Below, one piece after another: positions 33,633-41,928 of a DNA stretch of 64,000 nt. Origin of the DNA: Burkholderiales bacterium (GTDB lineage: Bacteria > Pseudomonadota > Gammaproteobacteria > Burkholderiales > Burkholderiaceae_C); NCBI GenBank assembly GCA_025358485.1, contig JANYJJ010000140.1, positions 22,046-86,045 of the forward strand. The letters are read 5' to 3'. Position 1 is the first letter of the stretch, and the number at the start of each line of letters is the position of its first letter. The notes beneath the pieces are model-generated. The model saw nothing but the letters and a program-made list of their open reading frames with translations, had not been told where the DNA came from and did no database searches. The position numbers were made by a program, and so were the translations under genes.

Positions 33633-34504
33633 ACCTTGCGCTCGACCTTCTTGCCCAACAGCCCTTGCGGCTTGAACAAAATCACCAGCATGAAGATGAT
33701 GAGCGCGACGGCGTCTTTGTAGGCGGCTGAGATGTAGGCGGCTGCCAAGTTCTCACACACGCCCACGATCACGCCGCCCAACAGCGCCCCGCGCGAGTTG
33801 TTGAAGCCGCCGATGATGGCCGCAAAGAAGGCCTTGTTGCCCAGCGATTCGCCCATGTCGAACTTGGCCAAATACGTGGGCGTGACCAGCAGCGCGGCGG
33901 CACAGGCCAACACGGCGTTGATGGCAAAGGTGTAGAAAATCATGCGCGGCACGTTGATGCCCAACACGGTGGCACTCTCGGTGTTTTGCGCCACCGCTTG
34001 CATCGCGCGACCGGTCACCGTCTTGGCCAAAAAGGCCTGCGTGGCAAACACCAAGGCCAGCGCCAACAGCAGCGTGCCGATGTCGGCCAGTGTGATGGTT
34101 ACGCCCGCCATGTTGAACAGCTTGTCAGCAAACAAACTGGGAAAGGGATGCGCCTCGGCGCTGTAACCGGCGCGCACGCCGCTGCGCATGGCAATCGCCA
34201 AGCCGATGGTGGCCACCACGATGGGCATGAGGCCGTACTTGAACAGCGGGTCCACCACGCCGCGCTTGAAACCCCAACCCAGCACCAACACCGCCACCGC
34301 GCAAGTCAACGCAAAACTCAGCAGCAAAGGCAAACCAAGCGCGTTGAAGGCCAGCATCAAAAAGGCCGGCAACATCACAAATTCGCCCTGCGCAAAGTTG
34401 ATGGTTCCCGAGGCTTGCCAAAGCAGCGTGAAGCCCAACGCGGCCAGCGCGTAGATGCTGCCGGTGGCCATGCCCGAGATGAAAAGCTGGAGGAAGTCGG
34501 TCAT
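33629..34504 (-). CDS. livH: Branched-chain-type ABC transporter permease (LivH-like)
   Basis: This 291-residue inner-membrane permease has about eight hydrophobic segments and the family start SGMATGSIYALAALGFTLLW. GTINFAQGEFVML and AIIGGFNNSRGALLGGVIVG are characteristic LivH blocks. ATG 34504 is chosen; an open extension to 34531 lacks a family match. It lies 89 bases downstream of the binding-protein gene, a gap that contains a strong hairpin. Confidence 0.92.
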   Translation of the reverse strand: MTDFLQLFISGMATGSIYALAALGFTLLWQASGTINFAQGEFVMLPAFLMLAFNALGLPLLLSFALTCAVAVLVLGWGFKRGVVDPLFKYGLMPIVVATIGLAIAMRSGVRAGYSAEAHPFPSLFADKLFNMAGVTITLADIGTLLLALALVFATQAFLAKTVTGRAMQAVAQNTESATVLGINVPRMIFYTFAINAVLACAAALLVTPTYLAKFDMGESLGNKAFFAAIIGGFNNSRGALLGGVIVGVCENLAAAYISAAYKDAVALIIFMLVILFKPQGLLGKKVERKV

Positions 34505-34545
34505 GGGGTTCCGATGACGATTCGCGTCCACCGCCTGCCGAAACG

Positions 34546-34575
34546 AAGCGGCGAAGAACTCACTTCTTGCCGCTT
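34546..34575 (-). promoter_or_regulatory. Intercistronic hairpin between binding-protein and permease genes
   Basis: AAGCGGC (34546-34552) and AAGAA (34554-34558) pair with TTCTT (34564-34568) and GCCGCTT (34569-34575). One G is bulged and the loop is CTCAC, giving twelve base pairs. There is no T-tract, so simple termination is unlikely. Hairpins in this position often stabilise the upstream part of the message and give more binding protein than permease; that role is inferred. Confidence 0.55.
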
Positions 34576-34593
34576 GATGCTGGCGGCGAAGTT

Positions 34594-35778
34594 TTACTTC
34601 TTGCCGAGCGCGGGCAAGATTTCCTTGACTTCTTGCTTGCCGTTTTTGACTTCCACCACAAAGCTTTCACGGTCGAGGTCGCCGTTGGCGTCCATGCTCA
34701 CATCCATCAAAACGCCGGGGTGCTTGGCGGCACTCACTTGCAAGCCGTGCAGGGTTTGCGCCACCAGTTTGCGGTCGAGCTTGCCGGCTTTTTCAATGGC
34801 CGCTTTCAGCAGGTAAATGCCGGTGTAGCCCTTGATGCCGTTGTGGTCTGAGATGTATTTGTAGTCTTGGTAAAAGCGTGCCTTGAACTTCAGCATCAAA
34901 GGGTTGGGTGCGTCGACCGTCAAGCCCACGTGCGCGACGGCGCCGTTGGCGGCTTCGCCAGCCAGTTCAATCACTTTTTGGCCGGTCAGCGTGGTTTCAC
35001 CGACGATGGGTTTGGTCCAACCCTGCTTGCGCAATTCGCGCAGTGCGCGGGCCGATTCTTCTTCGTTCGTGTACACAAACAGCGCGTCGGCGTTAGATTG
35101 TTTGGCCTTGAGCACGGGTGCTGAAAAGTCGATCTGACCGGCGTCGGTGGAGATGTCGGCCACCACCTTCACGCCCAATGCATCGAGGGCCTTGTTGATG
35201 GCATCGCGGCCGCCTTTGCCGAAGTCGTTGTTGACGAAAATCACCGCCACGGTTTTCGCCTTCACGTTGTTGGCGATGTAACGCGCCACCTTGGGCATGG
35301 CGGTGGTTTGCGTGAAGCTGGTGCGAAAAATGTAGGGATTGCCTTGCTGCGTGATCGCGGCTGCCTCGCCGCCGGTGAAGTTGATGACTTCAGCGCGTTT
35401 GGTCTCGGCCATGCTCACCATGATGGAGCCCGAAAAAACTGGGCCAAAAACCGCAAACACGCCGTCGTCCACCGCCTTTTGCGTCAGGCCTTTGGCCACG
35501 CCGGGGTTGCTTTGGGTGTCGAGCGTGTTCGTCTCAATTTTTTTGCCCAGGATGCCGCCCGCAGCGTTGATTTCTTTCACGGCCATCTCAACACCGTTTT
35601 TGAAGTTGGTGCCGGCCGTGGCACCGCCCCCCGACAGCTCCAGGATGTTGGCGATTTTGATGGTGGCTTGCGCGAACGAAGTGGCGGGCACAGCCAACAG
35701 CGTCAGCGCACCCAAAGCGGCCGCAGCGAAAGCAATGGCGGTGCGGCGTGAATTTTGAGGGTGGGTGGGCAGGTTCAT
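34594..35778 (-). CDS. Periplasmic substrate-binding protein of branched-chain-type ABC transporter
   Basis: This 394-residue binding protein of the LivJ/K type has a signal peptide (RTAIAFAAAALGALTLLAVP then ATSFAQA) and the periplasmic-binding fold I blocks IKIANILELSGGGATAGTNF, VFAVFGPVFSGSIMVSMAET and VAVIFVNNDFGKGGRDAINK. It captures the ligand for the LivHMGF system. The GGEAAAITQQGNPYIFRTSF segment borders the ligand pocket, and its sequence does not let me name the ligand. The 137-base gap upstream shows no confident promoter. Confidence 0.92.
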   Translation of the reverse strand: MNLPTHPQNSRRTAIAFAAAALGALTLLAVPATSFAQATIKIANILELSGGGATAGTNFKNGVEMAVKEINAAGGILGKKIETNTLDTQSNPGVAKGLTQKAVDDGVFAVFGPVFSGSIMVSMAETKRAEVINFTGGEAAAITQQGNPYIFRTSFTQTTAMPKVARYIANNVKAKTVAVIFVNNDFGKGGRDAINKALDALGVKVVADISTDAGQIDFSAPVLKAKQSNADALFVYTNEEESARALRELRKQGWTKPIVGETTLTGQKVIELAGEAANGAVAHVGLTVDAPNPLMLKFKARFYQDYKYISDHNGIKGYTGIYLLKAAIEKAGKLDRKLVAQTLHGLQVSAAKHPGVLMDVSMDANGDLDRESFVVEVKNGKQEVKEILPALGKK

Positions 35779-35915
35779 AAAGTGTCTCGGTGGTGATTTT
35801 TATGTGAAGTGGAACTGGGTGGACAGTGAACTCTGCTAGCAGCCGCGGTGGTTTTAGATGCTTTTTAGCGGCTTGCGATTTTGCCCCTTTCAAAGCCGCA
35901 GGCCGCTAAGTGATT

Positions 35916-36857
35916 TCAGCCGCTCTGGCGGCGCGCCACACAGGCTCGAAAGTGCGTCTCCATCCTCGCTGCGTTGGGCGCCTTGCGGGTGAACAACTCG
36001 AACGCGCCCACCGCTTGCCACACGGCCATGCCGCCGCCGTCCACGGTGACGCAGCCTGCCGCGTGCGCAGCCTTCAGCAGCGCGGTTTCCAACGGGACGT
36101 AAACCACGTCAGCCACCCACATTTCTGGGCGCAGCAGCCCCGCGGGCAAGGGCATGCCGGGCAACTTGTCCATGCCGGTGGGCGTCGCGTGGATCAGGCC
36201 GTTGCACACGCCGACGGCCAGCGCGAGGTCTGCTTCAGCGGTGGCGCGCGCAAGACCAAAGCGTTTGCAAACCGCATCAGCGAGTGCAACGGCGCGCCCG
36301 GGTTCGCGGTCGTGAATTAGCAAGTGTTGAGCGCCCAAAGCAAGCACCGCATGCGCCACGGCGGCACCTGCGCCGCCTGCGCCGAGCAGCGTCACGCGGC
36401 TCAAATTCGCGTGCGGCAGCGCGGCCTGAAAGGCCCGGCCCCAGCCCGGCGCGTCGGTGTTGTGGCCGATGCTGTGGCCGTTTTCAAAGAGCACGGTGTT
36501 CACAGCCCCGATGGCGCGGGCCTCGTCGGAAAGCCTGTCGAGCAAGGGCAGTACAGCTTGTTTGAACGGGAAGGTGATGTTCAAGCCGCGAAAGCCTTGG
36601 TCGCGTGCGGTTTTGAGCAGCCGCGGCAAGGTCTGGGTGTTGAGCGGCTCTTGATCGATGTCGATCAATCGATAGTGCAGGCGCAAACCGTGGTGCGCCG
36701 CCTCGGTTTCATGCATCACCGGCGACAGTGAGCGTTGAATGCCCGCGCCGATCAAGCCGACCAGCACATCAGCTTGCTCTTCAGCCAACGGGCGAGTGCC
36801 GAGCTGCGAATGGGCTGGTGAGGAAACAGAAGAATCAGCGGACACGGTGTCGTCCAA
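35916..36857 (-). CDS. Shikimate/quinate dehydrogenase family protein (AroE homologue)
   Basis: This enzyme of up to 313 residues reduces 3-dehydroshikimate or oxidises shikimate/quinate. Substrate-domain motifs are SLSPVMHETEAAHHGL and NITFPFKQAVLPLLD with the catalytic lysine. HNTDAPGWGRAF carries the conserved Asp, TLLGAGGAGAAVAHA the nucleotide-binding loop, and TVDGGGMAVWQAVGAFELFT the closing block. Starts are uncertain: TTG 36857 or GTG 36845. The biosynthetic aroE is usually elsewhere; this copy lies between a tetR gene and an ABC transporter, suggesting a catabolic shikimate/quinate-type role. That role is inference; no dehydroshikimate dehydratase is seen in the window. Confidence 0.87.
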   Translation of the reverse strand: MDDTVSADSSVSSPAHSQLGTRPLAEEQADVLVGLIGAGIQRSLSPVMHETEAAHHGLRLHYRLIDIDQEPLNTQTLPRLLKTARDQGFRGLNITFPFKQAVLPLLDRLSDEARAIGAVNTVLFENGHSIGHNTDAPGWGRAFQAALPHANLSRVTLLGAGGAGAAVAHAVLALGAQHLLIHDREPGRAVALADAVCKRFGLARATAEADLALAVGVCNGLIHATPTGMDKLPGMPLPAGLLRPEMWVADVVYVPLETALLKAAHAAGCVTVDGGGMAVWQAVGAFELFTRKAPNAARMETHFRACVARRQSG

Positions 36858-36884
36858 GGCGGTGGTGGATACACCCTGAATTCT

Positions 36885-36902
36885 GTACGAACCGGTTAGA
36901 AA
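36885..36902. promoter_or_regulatory. Possible TetR-family operator (AACCGGTT palindrome)
   Basis: The 90-base gap between tetR and the aroE homologue contains a perfect 8-base palindrome AACCGGTT at 36890-36897 with weak outer symmetry. On the minus strand it falls between a TTTATT-like -35 and a CAGAAT-like -10 element, where a repressor would block transcription. The core is short and the assignment is only positional. Confidence 0.35.
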
Positions 36903-36947
36903 TAAATCGGCTGCTTACCCTGTAGCCCAGCCACAGCAGCTAAAAGG

Positions 36948-37628
36948 CTACTTGGCGATGAAACGCAGAATCATCTCGACGATGCTTTCGCGGCGGGCGG
37001 CAATGTTGTCTGCAGAGTCAAGCGCGCGCTTGAAGATGAGAGAAAAAGTGTGCTGGTTCGACACATTGAAAAAGCACAAGGCACTGATCGACATGTGCAG
37101 GTCGACGGGGTCCACGCTGCTGCGAAAAACACCCGCTTTCACGCCGCGTTGGTAGACCGAAGTGACTGCATCGATGGCGGGCACATTGAGTTGTCGGATG
37201 CTCTTGGACTGCGCCAAAAACTCGCCCTTGTGCATGTTCTCGTTCATCACCAAGCGGATGAAATCGGGGCTGGCGAGTTGGTAGTCGAAGGTGAAGCCCA
37301 CCAACACACGCATCGCCACCTCGGGCTCCAAGCCGTCGAGTTGCAAACCGCTTTCGATGCCGCGGATGCGGCCATACGCTTCTTCGAGCACGCGAACGTA
37401 CAGCCCTTCTTTGCTGCCGAAATAGTAATAAATCATGCGCTTGCTGGTGCGCGTGAGGGCCGCTATTTCGTCGATGCGGGCACCTGCCAAACCTTTGCTG
37501 GCGAACTCTTGTGTGGCCACCTCGATGATGTTGAGTGCGGTGGCTTCAGGATCGTTGGTGCGTGTGGTGGAGGCACCGCGCTTGGGCTTGGCGGAGGAGG
37601 CCGATGCCGTTGGAGCTGACTGGGTCAT
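36948..37628 (-). CDS. TetR/AcrR family transcriptional regulator
   Basis: This 226-residue regulator has a Ser/Ala-rich N-terminal extension, the TetR helix-turn-helix GARIDEIAALTRTSKRMIYYY followed by FGSKEGLYVRVLEEAYGRI, and a helical ligand-binding C-terminal part. ATG 37628 is chosen; the longer frame to 37865 only reads the end of the diguanylate cyclase gene. Its place immediately before the aroE homologue and the liv-type transporter makes it the likely local repressor, with an imported compound or its product as inducer. That link is inferred from context. Confidence 0.88.
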   Translation of the reverse strand: MTQSAPTASASSAKPKRGASTTRTNDPEATALNIIEVATQEFASKGLAGARIDEIAALTRTSKRMIYYYFGSKEGLYVRVLEEAYGRIRGIESGLQLDGLEPEVAMRVLVGFTFDYQLASPDFIRLVMNENMHKGEFLAQSKSIRQLNVPAIDAVTSVYQRGVKAGVFRSSVDPVDLHMSISALCFFNVSNQHTFSLIFKRALDSADNIAARRESIVEMILRFIAK

Positions 37629-37683
37629 GGCAAGAACCGGGTTTGATTTGGTGGATTTGATTGTGAACTGAAGCGCAAGCCCG

Positions 37684-38928
37684 TCAGACCGCAGGCCATC
37701 TCTTTGACCCAAACTGCAAACTGTCACGAAACACGGGCGACTGCACCTCGCCGCTGGCCGCCACAGCTCGGCCGCGCCCTTGGCGTTTGGCCTCGTACAA
37801 GGCTTGGTCTGCGCGCCGCAAGCCGTCGGTGATGGTCTCATTTGGGGCCATCTGCACCACCCCAAAACTCAGGGTCAAACGCACCGCGTGCGGTGCCACT
37901 TGGCGTTGTTCCAGGCGCTCAACAATGCGCGTGGCCACGGCCATCGCTTCGTCGATGGAGGTGGCTGGCAGCAGCACGCCAAACTCGTCGCCACCCAAGC
38001 GCCCGGCCACGTCCAAGCCGCGCAAGGTTTGGCGTGTGCACAAGGCCACTTGGCGCAGGGCTTCGTCACCTGCAGCGTGGCCCAAACGGTCGTTGACTTG
38101 CTTGAAGTGATCAATGTCAAACATCAGCAGGGCGTTGCGCGTGACGCTGGTTTCGCCGAGCGCGCGTTCGGCGCGTTCGTGAAAGTGGCGGCGGTTGGGC
38201 ACGCCCGTCAGGATGTCGGTGTCGGCCAAAAACTTCAGGCGCCGTTGGCTGATGCGCACATTGCGTTCGGTGCGCTCAAAGGTCAGCAGCAAGCCCAAAT
38301 AAACCAGCGTCACCGCCCCCGTGCCAGTGAGCAAGCCTTGCGCCCACAAGGCCACCGCCTGGTTGCTAGCCGCCGCAGAAAGCACGGCCGCGCGCAAACC
38401 TTGCGCCACGGTGACAGCTGCCGCCATGAAGATGAACACTTTCAGCGCTGAGCTGCGGCGCACTTCCGGCAGCATCAAGGCGTTGACGGCCGCATAAGCG
38501 TGCAGCACGGCGCTTGCTGCGCTGAACGCCACGACTTCGGTGTCCGGGTGCGGTGCCATGGCCCGCACCAGTGCCCACGTGCCAAAGGCAGCTGCCAGCA
38601 AGCACGCGTCGACAACCACCGGCACGCGCCACTGGCGCCGAGCGTAAAAATGGCGCAAGCCCGACAACACGACAATGGGCCATTGCAATTCCAGCGCGTG
38701 GGCCAGCGGTGAAATCACCGGCCAGTTCGGCTCAAACGTCTGCAAAAACAGGCCCAAACACAACAGCCACTGGGCACTGACCCACCACCAAAAACCGCGA
38801 TACACACGCTGCGTGGTGCCAAACAAGGTCAGCAACGCCGCTGCCATCACTGCGACGGCGGTGATGAGGCTGAGCAGGTGGGCGGTGAGGGTGGGCACGT
38901 GTGACTGGGCGGTTGGCTCGCAGCCCAC
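37684..38928 (-). CDS. Membrane-bound diguanylate cyclase (GGDEF domain)
   Basis: This 414-residue protein makes cyclic di-GMP from two GTP. The N-terminal half (about 15-220) has six or seven hydrophobic segments. The C-terminal GGDEF domain has FLADTDILTGVPNRRHF, FDIDHFKQVNDRLGHAAGDE and RLGGDEFGVLLP. An RGLD inhibitory-site motif (RxxD) lies five residues before GGDEF, so product inhibition is expected. The start is GTG 38928. The sensory input of the membrane part is unknown. Confidence 0.9.
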   Translation of the reverse strand: MGCEPTAQSHVPTLTAHLLSLITAVAVMAAALLTLFGTTQRVYRGFWWWVSAQWLLCLGLFLQTFEPNWPVISPLAHALELQWPIVVLSGLRHFYARRQWRVPVVVDACLLAAAFGTWALVRAMAPHPDTEVVAFSAASAVLHAYAAVNALMLPEVRRSSALKVFIFMAAAVTVAQGLRAAVLSAAASNQAVALWAQGLLTGTGAVTLVYLGLLLTFERTERNVRISQRRLKFLADTDILTGVPNRRHFHERAERALGETSVTRNALLMFDIDHFKQVNDRLGHAAGDEALRQVALCTRQTLRGLDVAGRLGGDEFGVLLPATSIDEAMAVATRIVERLEQRQVAPHAVRLTLSFGVVQMAPNETITDGLRRADQALYEAKRQGRGRAVAASGEVQSPVFRDSLQFGSKRWPAV

Positions 38929-39074
38929 GAGTCTGGTGTTCGCGCGGCATGGAATCCATCCTTACTTTTGGGGTGTTCCTTGAGCCGAATTTGGTGCTAG
39001 CTCACTGAACCAGTGATCGCGCCGTCATCTGCCAGCGATACCATCGCGGCCGGATCAACTCAGGAGCAGGCGTC

Positions 39075-39893
39075 ATGGCGATGGACGTGGTGGATTTCGA
39101 AATCAAGGGTTCAGAAATGCAGTTCGTCGAGGTCGAGCTCGACCCCGGCGAGGCGGCGGTGGGTGAAGCCGGCAGCATGATGTACATGGATGCTGGCATC
39201 GGCATGGACACGGTGTTCGGCGACGGCTCTGCCAGCCAGGGCGGTTTTCTGGGCAAGCTGATGGGCGCTGGCAAGCGGCTGGTCACGGGCGAGTCCTTGT
39301 TCACCACGGTCTACAGCAATCAAGCCAACACCAAGCTCAAAGTGGCGTTTGCCGCACCCTATCCCGGCAAAATTTTGCCGATGGATTTGCGCCAATTGGG
39401 CGGCACGTTGATTTGCCAAAAGGACGCGTTTTTGTGCGCCGCCAAAGGTGTGTCGCTGGGCATCTTCTTTCAGCAAAAAATGTCGGTAGGCTTTTTTGGT
39501 GGCGAAGGCTTTGTGATGCAAAAGCTGGAGGGCGACGGCCTGGCCTTTGTGCACGCTGGGGGTACGGTGCTCAAGCGCGAGTTGCGGCCGGGTCAAACAT
39601 TGCTGATCGACACCGGCTGCATCGTGGCATTCACGCCGTCTGTGCAGTTCGAGATTCAATACGTCGGCAAAGTCAAAACAGCGCTGTTCGGCGGCGAAGG
39701 TTTGTTCTTCGCCAAGGTGACCGGGCCGGGCACGGTGTGGTTGCAAAGCTTGCCGTTCTCGCGCTTGGCTTCGCGCGTGTTTGCGGCGGCACCTCAGCGC
39801 GGCGGATCGCGCGAAGAAGGCGGCCTGCTGGGCGGCTTGGTCGGCGGTGGAGGCTTGCTGGGCGGCGTGCTCGGTGGTGGCGATGACGACTGA
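39075..39893 (+). CDS. TIGR00266/AIM24 family protein
   Basis: This 272-residue protein is dominated by beta-strands and belongs to the TIGR00266 (AIM24-like) family. It contains FEIKGSEMQFVEVELDPGEA and GGTVLKRELRPGQTLLIDTG, and ends in a Gly/Leu-rich tail (GGLLGGLVGGGGLLGGVLGG) with three aspartates, typical of this group. No enzymatic role is known; homologues are tied to mitochondrial membranes in yeast. AGGAG stands eight bases before ATG 39075. The 146 bases separating it from the diverging cyclase gene should hold both promoters. Confidence 0.87.
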   Translation: MAMDVVDFEIKGSEMQFVEVELDPGEAAVGEAGSMMYMDAGIGMDTVFGDGSASQGGFLGKLMGAGKRLVTGESLFTTVYSNQANTKLKVAFAAPYPGKILPMDLRQLGGTLICQKDAFLCAAKGVSLGIFFQQKMSVGFFGGEGFVMQKLEGDGLAFVHAGGTVLKRELRPGQTLLIDTGCIVAFTPSVQFEIQYVGKVKTALFGGEGLFFAKVTGPGTVWLQSLPFSRLASRVFAAAPQRGGSREEGGLLGGLVGGGGLLGGVLGGGDDD

Positions 39894-39938
39894 CCCGGCG
39901 AAAAAGCAGTCAAGTTTGCGTCAAGCACCGTGACCGGC

Positions 39939-40865
39939 ATGAAGCTGCTGATCGATTCCTTCTGGCGCGCCGCCGCGTATTGCCTGCATCCGCGCGTGAT
40001 CGCGCTGTCGCTCTTGCCCTTGCTCGTGATGGTGCTGCTGGCTTTGGGGTTGGGTTACTTTTTCTGGGTGCCTGCGGTCGACGCGGTGCGCGGGTTTTTG
40101 GCGTCATATGAAGTCGTCGGCAGCTTCATGGCTTGGCTCGAAAAAATGGGCTTTGCCAGTTTGAAGCTGGTGCTCGCCCCGATGTTGGTGGTGTTTGTCA
40201 TCACGCCGCTCATCGTTGTGTTGGCCTTGATGGCGGTGGCGATATTGATGACGCCGTCGATGTTGAGTTTGGTACGCGACCGGCGTTTTCCTGATTTGGA
40301 ACGCAAGCGAGGCGGTTCAAACTTGGGGTCTGTTTTTCTCAACACTTGGTGCATCGTCGTGGCCATGGTGTTGATGGTGGTGTCGATACCGTTTTGGTTG
40401 ATACCACCGCTGGTGCTCATCTTGCCGCCGCTGATTTGGGGTTGGCTCACCTACAAAGTCATGGTCTACGACGTGCTGTCTGAACACGCCAGCAAAGACG
40501 AGCGGCGTGACCTGATCCGCCAGCACAAAGGCCCGCTGCTGGGCATGGGCGTGATCACCGGCTACCTCGGTGCGGCACCCTCGTTGGTGTGGGCATCGGG
40601 GGCGTTGTTCATCGCCATGGCGCCGGTGTTGGTGCCCCTGGCCATCTGGATCTACACGCTGGTTTTTGCGTTTTCTGCGCTTTGGTTTTCGCACTACGCC
40701 TTGTCGGCTTTGCAGGCCATGCGGGCTGCTCAGGATGCGTCGAAAGCACCGCCACTCACGCCTGCTTTTAATTCTCAGGTAAACAATGTCGAATTGCTGC
40801 CACCGCTTCCATTGCCGGCACCGGGCAGCAATCGCCCGCCCCTGCTGCTGCCTCCTTCGGCCTGA
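39939..40865 (+). CDS. EI24/CysZ-like inner-membrane protein
   Basis: This 308-residue membrane protein of the EI24 domain family has about six hydrophobic segments; KLLIDSFWRAAAYCLHPRVI and LPPLIWGWLTYKVMVYDVLS are family-like blocks. CysZ, one member, carries sulfate, but this protein's substrate is not known. ATG 39939 is taken; GTG 39930 is in frame just upstream, and neither has a clear ribosome-binding site. The C-terminus is proline-rich and probably disordered. It lies between the TIGR00266 gene and a molybdopterin-binding-domain gene, all on the plus strand. Confidence 0.82.
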   Translation: MKLLIDSFWRAAAYCLHPRVIALSLLPLLVMVLLALGLGYFFWVPAVDAVRGFLASYEVVGSFMAWLEKMGFASLKLVLAPMLVVFVITPLIVVLALMAVAILMTPSMLSLVRDRRFPDLERKRGGSNLGSVFLNTWCIVVAMVLMVVSIPFWLIPPLVLILPPLIWGWLTYKVMVYDVLSEHASKDERRDLIRQHKGPLLGMGVITGYLGAAPSLVWASGALFIAMAPVLVPLAIWIYTLVFAFSALWFSHYALSALQAMRAAQDASKAPPLTPAFNSQVNNVELLPPLPLPAPGSNRPPLLLPPSA

Positions 40866-40889
40866 CACCAACCCTCGCGACCACGCCCC

Positions 40890-41705
40890 ATGAACTTCGG
40901 CCTCATCATCATTGGCGACGAAATTTTGTCGGGCAAACGGCAAGACAAGCACCTGCCCAAAGTGATTGAACTGTTGGCCGAGCGCGGCTTGTCTTTGAGC
41001 TGGGTGCGCTATGTGGGGGATGAGCCCGACCGCATCACTGCCGACTTGAAGCACGCGTTCGAGACCGGCGACGTGGTGTTCTCCTGTGGCGGCATCGGTG
41101 CCACACCCGACGACCACACCCGCCAATGCGCCGCCCGCGCCTTGGGTGTGGATTTGGCCTTGCACCAGCAAGCGCGCGACTTGATTTTTGAGCGCATGCG
41201 CGAAACCGCCGCCGAGCAAGGCAAGCCCTATGAGCCCGACCGCGCGGACAACCAACACCGCCTGAACATGGCCGTGTTTCCGCTCGGCGCGAACATCATT
41301 CCCAACCCGTTCAACAAGATCGCCGGATTTTCTTTGCCTTCCAATCAGGCGGGCGAGGGCGGCGTTTATTTTGTGCCTGGTTTTCCGGTGATGGCGTGGC
41401 CCATGGTGGCCTGGGTGCTGGACCATCGCTATGCACATTTGAAGCGCGCACTCACCAGCTCCGAAAAATCTGTCATCGTTTTCGGTGCCATGGAAGCCAC
41501 TTTGACCCCGCTGATGGAAGCCATCGAAGCCAATTTCAGCGGCGTCAAAGTCTTCAGCCTGCCCAGCGTGGACCACCCACAGTGGGGCAAACACATCGAG
41601 TTGGGCGTCAAAGGCCACACCGAGCTGCTGGCCGACGCCTACAGCGCCCTGCTGCACGGTCTGCGCGAACACGGTGCAGAGCTTGGCCCTGAATTGGTGC
41701 GCTGA
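40890..41705 (+). CDS. Molybdopterin-binding domain protein (CinA N-terminal type)
   Basis: This 271-residue protein starts with FGLIIIGDEILSGKRQDKHL and contains VVFSCGGIGATPDDHTRQCA, the MoaB/Mog-like nucleotide-binding fold also found in the N-terminal part of CinA. No C-terminal amidohydrolase (PncC) domain is present, so it is not a full CinA. Such stand-alone proteins are annotated as competence/damage-inducible A-like; the reaction is not established. It lies 24 bases after the EI24-like gene. Confidence 0.85.
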   Translation: MNFGLIIIGDEILSGKRQDKHLPKVIELLAERGLSLSWVRYVGDEPDRITADLKHAFETGDVVFSCGGIGATPDDHTRQCAARALGVDLALHQQARDLIFERMRETAAEQGKPYEPDRADNQHRLNMAVFPLGANIIPNPFNKIAGFSLPSNQAGEGGVYFVPGFPVMAWPMVAWVLDHRYAHLKRALTSSEKSVIVFGAMEATLTPLMEAIEANFSGVKVFSLPSVDHPQWGKHIELGVKGHTELLADAYSALLHGLREHGAELGPELVR

Positions 41706-41739
41706 CCATCGGCCAGCCAGCGTCTTTCAAGCAAAAATA

Positions 41740-41756
41740 TGCACCTTATAGGTGCA
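41740..41756 (+). promoter_or_regulatory. NtrC-binding site upstream of glnA
   Basis: TGCACC-TTATA-GGTGCA is a perfect 17-base dyad identical to the NtrC consensus half-sites (TGCACC N5 GGTGCA). It ends 47 bases before the sigma-54 element at 41803. This is closer than usual for an enhancer but on the expected side. The ntrB and ntrC genes are encoded just downstream, so autogenous nitrogen control of the locus is expected. Confidence 0.85.
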
Positions 41757-41784
41757 TTTTAATTGCAACTCGGCTCCGTTTTGC

Positions 41785-41796
41785 GCCAACGTTGGC
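41785..41796. repeat. Perfect 12-base palindrome in the glnA leader
   Basis: GCCAACGTTGGC is a perfect dyad between the NtrC site and the sigma-54 element. TGCGCC at its left edge is a weak match to one NtrC half-site. It may be a second, degenerate activator site or chance. Confidence 0.35.
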
Positions 41797-41802
41797 AGCT
41801 GC

Positions 41803-41818
41803 GGGCACAGTTTCTGCT
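41803..41818 (+). promoter_or_regulatory. Sigma-54 promoter of glnA
   Basis: GGGCACAGTTTCTGCT has GG at 41804-41805 and GC at 41816-41817 separated by exactly ten bases, the invariant -24/-12 spacing, and matches TGGCAC-N5-TTGCT at most positions. Transcription would begin near 41829, giving a leader of about 100 bases before the glnA ATG at 41929. Confidence 0.8.
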
Positions 41819-41928
41819 ATCTTTGACGTCGTGTTTCTGAGGCAGTTAGTAAGTTTTTTCAGGCAGCAAAGTGCTGCTTGTCCACAAAAACATCCCCCCC
41901 ACCCCCACGCGTTCCTTAGGAGATATTG

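Noticed and set aside
31125-35778. Reading the transporter as a branched-chain amino acid system
   Set aside because: The family name covers many ligands; the dehydrogenases in the same operon make another substrate at least as likely, so I left the ligand open.
40890-41705. Full-length CinA
   Set aside because: Only the N-terminal molybdopterin-binding domain is present; the amidohydrolase domain is missing and no frameshifted remainder follows.
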